From CAWIVH01 sp963839475 (GTDB lineage: Bacteria > Acidobacteriota > UBA6911), in assembly GCA_963839475.1 (NCBI GenBank), contig CAWIVH010000015.1:310001-374000 (forward strand): a DNA stretch of 64,000 nt. The letters run 5' to 3'. A program made the translations under genes and the position numbers. How positions within the stretch are numbered: position 1 is the stretch's first letter; each line of letters opens with the position of its first letter. This document shows positions 62,286 to 64,000 of the stretch, one piece after another. The notes beneath the pieces were generated by a model, which saw only the letters and a program-made list of their open reading frames with translations, was not told the DNA's origin and made no database searches.

Positions 62286-63740
62286 TTAATGATCCGGAGG
62301 CCGGGGACCGTAAAGGTAATAGGGATAGACCTCAACCCTGCGCTGATAATTTCTCCCCAGGGCCTGCAGCACCTCCGGCGTGAATCGTTCGATATCATCA
62401 TCGTTCAGGATTCCCTCTTCGATCGGGAATTCGGTGATTACCCACGAAAAGGTGCGCTTGTCGATCTCCGTCAGCAGCAGTTTCTGGTCCCAGAGCCCAA
62501 CCCGCGACATGGCACTAAAATGCATAAGTTGCAGGAAAACTTCCCCGCGGCCGAAGAGCGCGAAGCTGGCCTGCTGCGATAGAATCGGTCCCGATCCTTC
62601 TTGGATGACAGGATAGATCTTTTCTGCCGCCCGGTTGCGGGCCATGCCTCCCGGCCCTTCCTCTACCAATATGTAGAGCGGGGCGTAGATCAGGAGGAAG
62701 AGGACCTGGAGGGAAACGAGCGTGTCTCTGCCGCGCATGGAGATCAACCCGGTGGTGCGGAGCAGGAATACCAGGACAACCACCAGCAGTTCAAGCACGT
62801 ACTGGCCGTGAGCTCCAATCCGGCCCAGGGAGACCAGAGTCAACAAAAGGACCAAACTCAGGTAGAGGTCCATCGCCTCCCAGCTCCCCTCCCGGAAGCG
62901 GCGCCACGACACGGAAACCGCCAATCCAATGAACAGGAAAAGCGGTCCCGCAAAATGGATGAAGATGCCCGGGATCTGGAGTGGCATGTAGGACAGGTCA
63001 CCCAATTTGACGGTGTCCAGCCAGAAACGACCCGCGGTTATTTTTTGCAGCCAGAGGAACGGGACCAGACCGGAAACGGCACCCGTGATCACATAGGGGA
63101 TCAGCCAGCGCCGATTCCGCAAAGCCAGATAAATCACCATCGCCACGGGCAAAGCAATCTGGGTTTGCTTCGTGTAGAAGGCCATTGTCGCAAGCAGCGG
63201 GCTGATGATGATCGTCTCCAACCAGCGATTGCGGAGAAAGAAAAGCAGAGACCAGAGCGAGAACGCGACTGCCATGACCTGCGGATGGCACCGAGCCGCG
63301 TTAAATAAAAATGCAGGAATCAAGAACAGCAAGAAAGCCGCCCAGATCGCATCCCGGGCACCCCCATGCTGATTACGACTCAGGCGGATCATGGCCCAGA
63401 CGATCGACAGCGCAGCCAGGAGAGATACCAGCTTGGCAGGCAGGAAGCTGAGGCCGGTAAACATCATCGGAATTGCTACCACCGCATAATAGAGAGGAGT
63501 ATAGGCGGCGAACGCATAGGGAGGGATGTCGATGTCGCGATAAATGTTCTGACCGGAAGCCAGGCGCCAGGCCGTGTTCAAAATTTCGGGCTCGGCGTCG
63601 TCCCAGGAGAAATGGGTTCGGAATGAGACATAACACCACGCCAGAATGCAGAGCACAGCTATCGGCGGCACTATTCGGCACAGCCATGGCCGGAGATGAG
63701 CCAGCCGCAATGCTATTTTCTCAGGATTCGCAATCGACAT
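62286..63740 (-). CDS. Polytopic membrane protein, GT-C/glycosyltransferase 39-like
   Basis: 484 residues with about 11-12 hydrophobic segments. The first loop after helix 1 (SWDDAEPEILNTAWRLASGQN, with an acidic D-D pair) is placed like the DD/DE motif of GT-C glycosyltransferases that use polyprenyl-phosphate sugars. Later sequence (FLIPAFLFNAARCHPQVMA) resembles such membrane enzymes. The final C-terminal segment is soluble and acidic. Function as a sugar transferase on lipid carriers is inferred from topology and the motif. It is followed by the MacB-type permease fragment. Confidence 0.65.
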   Translation of the reverse strand: MSIANPEKIALRLAHLRPWLCRIVPPIAVLCILAWCYVSFRTHFSWDDAEPEILNTAWRLASGQNIYRDIDIPPYAFAAYTPLYYAVVAIPMMFTGLSFLPAKLVSLLAALSIVWAMIRLSRNQHGGARDAIWAAFLLFLIPAFLFNAARCHPQVMAVAFSLWSLLFFLRNRWLETIIISPLLATMAFYTKQTQIALPVAMVIYLALRNRRWLIPYVITGAVSGLVPFLWLQKITAGRFWLDTVKLGDLSYMPLQIPGIFIHFAGPLFLFIGLAVSVSWRRFREGSWEAMDLYLSLVLLLTLVSLGRIGAHGQYVLELLVVVLVFLLRTTGLISMRGRDTLVSLQVLFLLIYAPLYILVEEGPGGMARNRAAEKIYPVIQEGSGPILSQQASFALFGRGEVFLQLMHFSAMSRVGLWDQKLLLTEIDKRTFSWVITEFPIEEGILNDDDIERFTPEVLQALGRNYQRRVEVYPYYLYGPRPPDH

Positions 63741-63770
63741 GACAAAACATCCGCAGTCCCCATGGCGCTG

Positions 63771-64000
63771 CTATTCATAGTGCAAAGCATCGACTGGATT
63801 CAGGCGCGAGGCGCGAAGCGCGGGGAGCATACCGAAGGTGAGCCCAACGATTACCGTCATCCCGAATCCCAAAATGATCGCCATGGGCGGGATTTGGATC
63901 TTGATTCCCGGCGAAAAATATTCGACCAGGTATGGAACGGCCACCCCGATTAAAACTCCAGTCAAGCCGCCGCTAAGGGTGAGGATCATGGCTTCAGTCA
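63771..64000 (-). CDS. ABC transporter permease, MacB/FtsX type, C-terminal end (partial)
   Basis: About 75 residues of the C-terminus run from the right edge to a stop at 63771. The sequence TEAMILTLSGGLTGVLIGV followed by ALRASRLNPVDALHYE is the standard end of MacB/FtsX permeases, including the final P-x-x-ALxxE motif. The rest lies beyond the window. It is a different gene from the ADOP-type permease at the left edge. Confidence 0.9.
   Translation of the reverse strand, partial: TEAMILTLSGGLTGVLIGVAVPYLVEYFSPGIKIQIPPMAIILGFGMTVIVGLTFGMLPALRASRLNPVDALHYE

Overview
The window is GC-rich, gene-dense bacterial DNA. The left edge carries a permease of the type common in Acidobacteriota (MacB/FtsX-like, 'ADOP' style). 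Next to it are a GH29 fucosidase, a Tricorn-type protease and many Ser/Thr kinase genes. This fits a soil Acidobacteriota, possibly a metagenome assembly. The taxonomic call is an inference, because no rRNA or other marker gene is present.

Layout. 1-13.4 kb is metabolic and housekeeping: partial ABC permease, alpha-L-fucosidase, TMEM175-like channel, Tricorn-like protease, MFS transporter, alpha/beta hydrolase, ModF-like double ATPase, HAD phosphatase and an orphan gene. 13.7-56.4 kb is one large type VI secretion (T6SS) locus. 56.7-61.9 kb looks like a small acquired segment: a Gfo/Idh/MocA oxidoreductase, a group II intron with its reverse transcriptase, and a broken DsbA-like tail. It ends in tRNA-Ser(GGA), and an imperfect copy of the tRNA 3' end lies at the far side. 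62.3-64 kb holds a polytopic membrane glycosyltransferase-like protein and the end of another MacB-type permease.

T6SS locus. All 13 core components can be recognised. The plus-strand arm (15-28.9 kb) runs kinase-TPR, TssJ, TssK, TssL, TssM, then two TssB-TssC fusion proteins. The minus-strand arm (49.7-28.9 kb) runs FHA protein, an unknown protein, TssA, TssB, TssC, TssE, TssF, TssG, TssH and VgrG. It continues into an effector-loading module: HEAT protein, DUF2169, thiolase-like protein, PAAR-like DUF4150, candidate toxin, beta-propeller, DUF3396 immunity-type protein and DUF6484. The two arms converge with 7 bp between stop codons. Hcp is separate at 54.5-55.0 kb and carries three frameshifts.

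Regulation. The locus has an unusually heavy phospho-signalling layer: a PP2C phosphatase divergent from the first kinase, an FHA coiled-coil protein, an FHA-FHA-TM-lytic transglycosylase, a kinase-like protein with a destroyed active site, and a further kinase. The first kinase and the pseudokinase end in a similar C-terminal domain. The most novel points are the two TssB-TssC fusions beside a normal TssB/TssC pair, the FHA-transglycosylase fusion, the pseudokinase with its shared C-terminal domain, and the effector module. Five apparent single-base indels (one in the kinase, one in the 48-kb gene, three in hcp) suggest sequencing errors or local decay.
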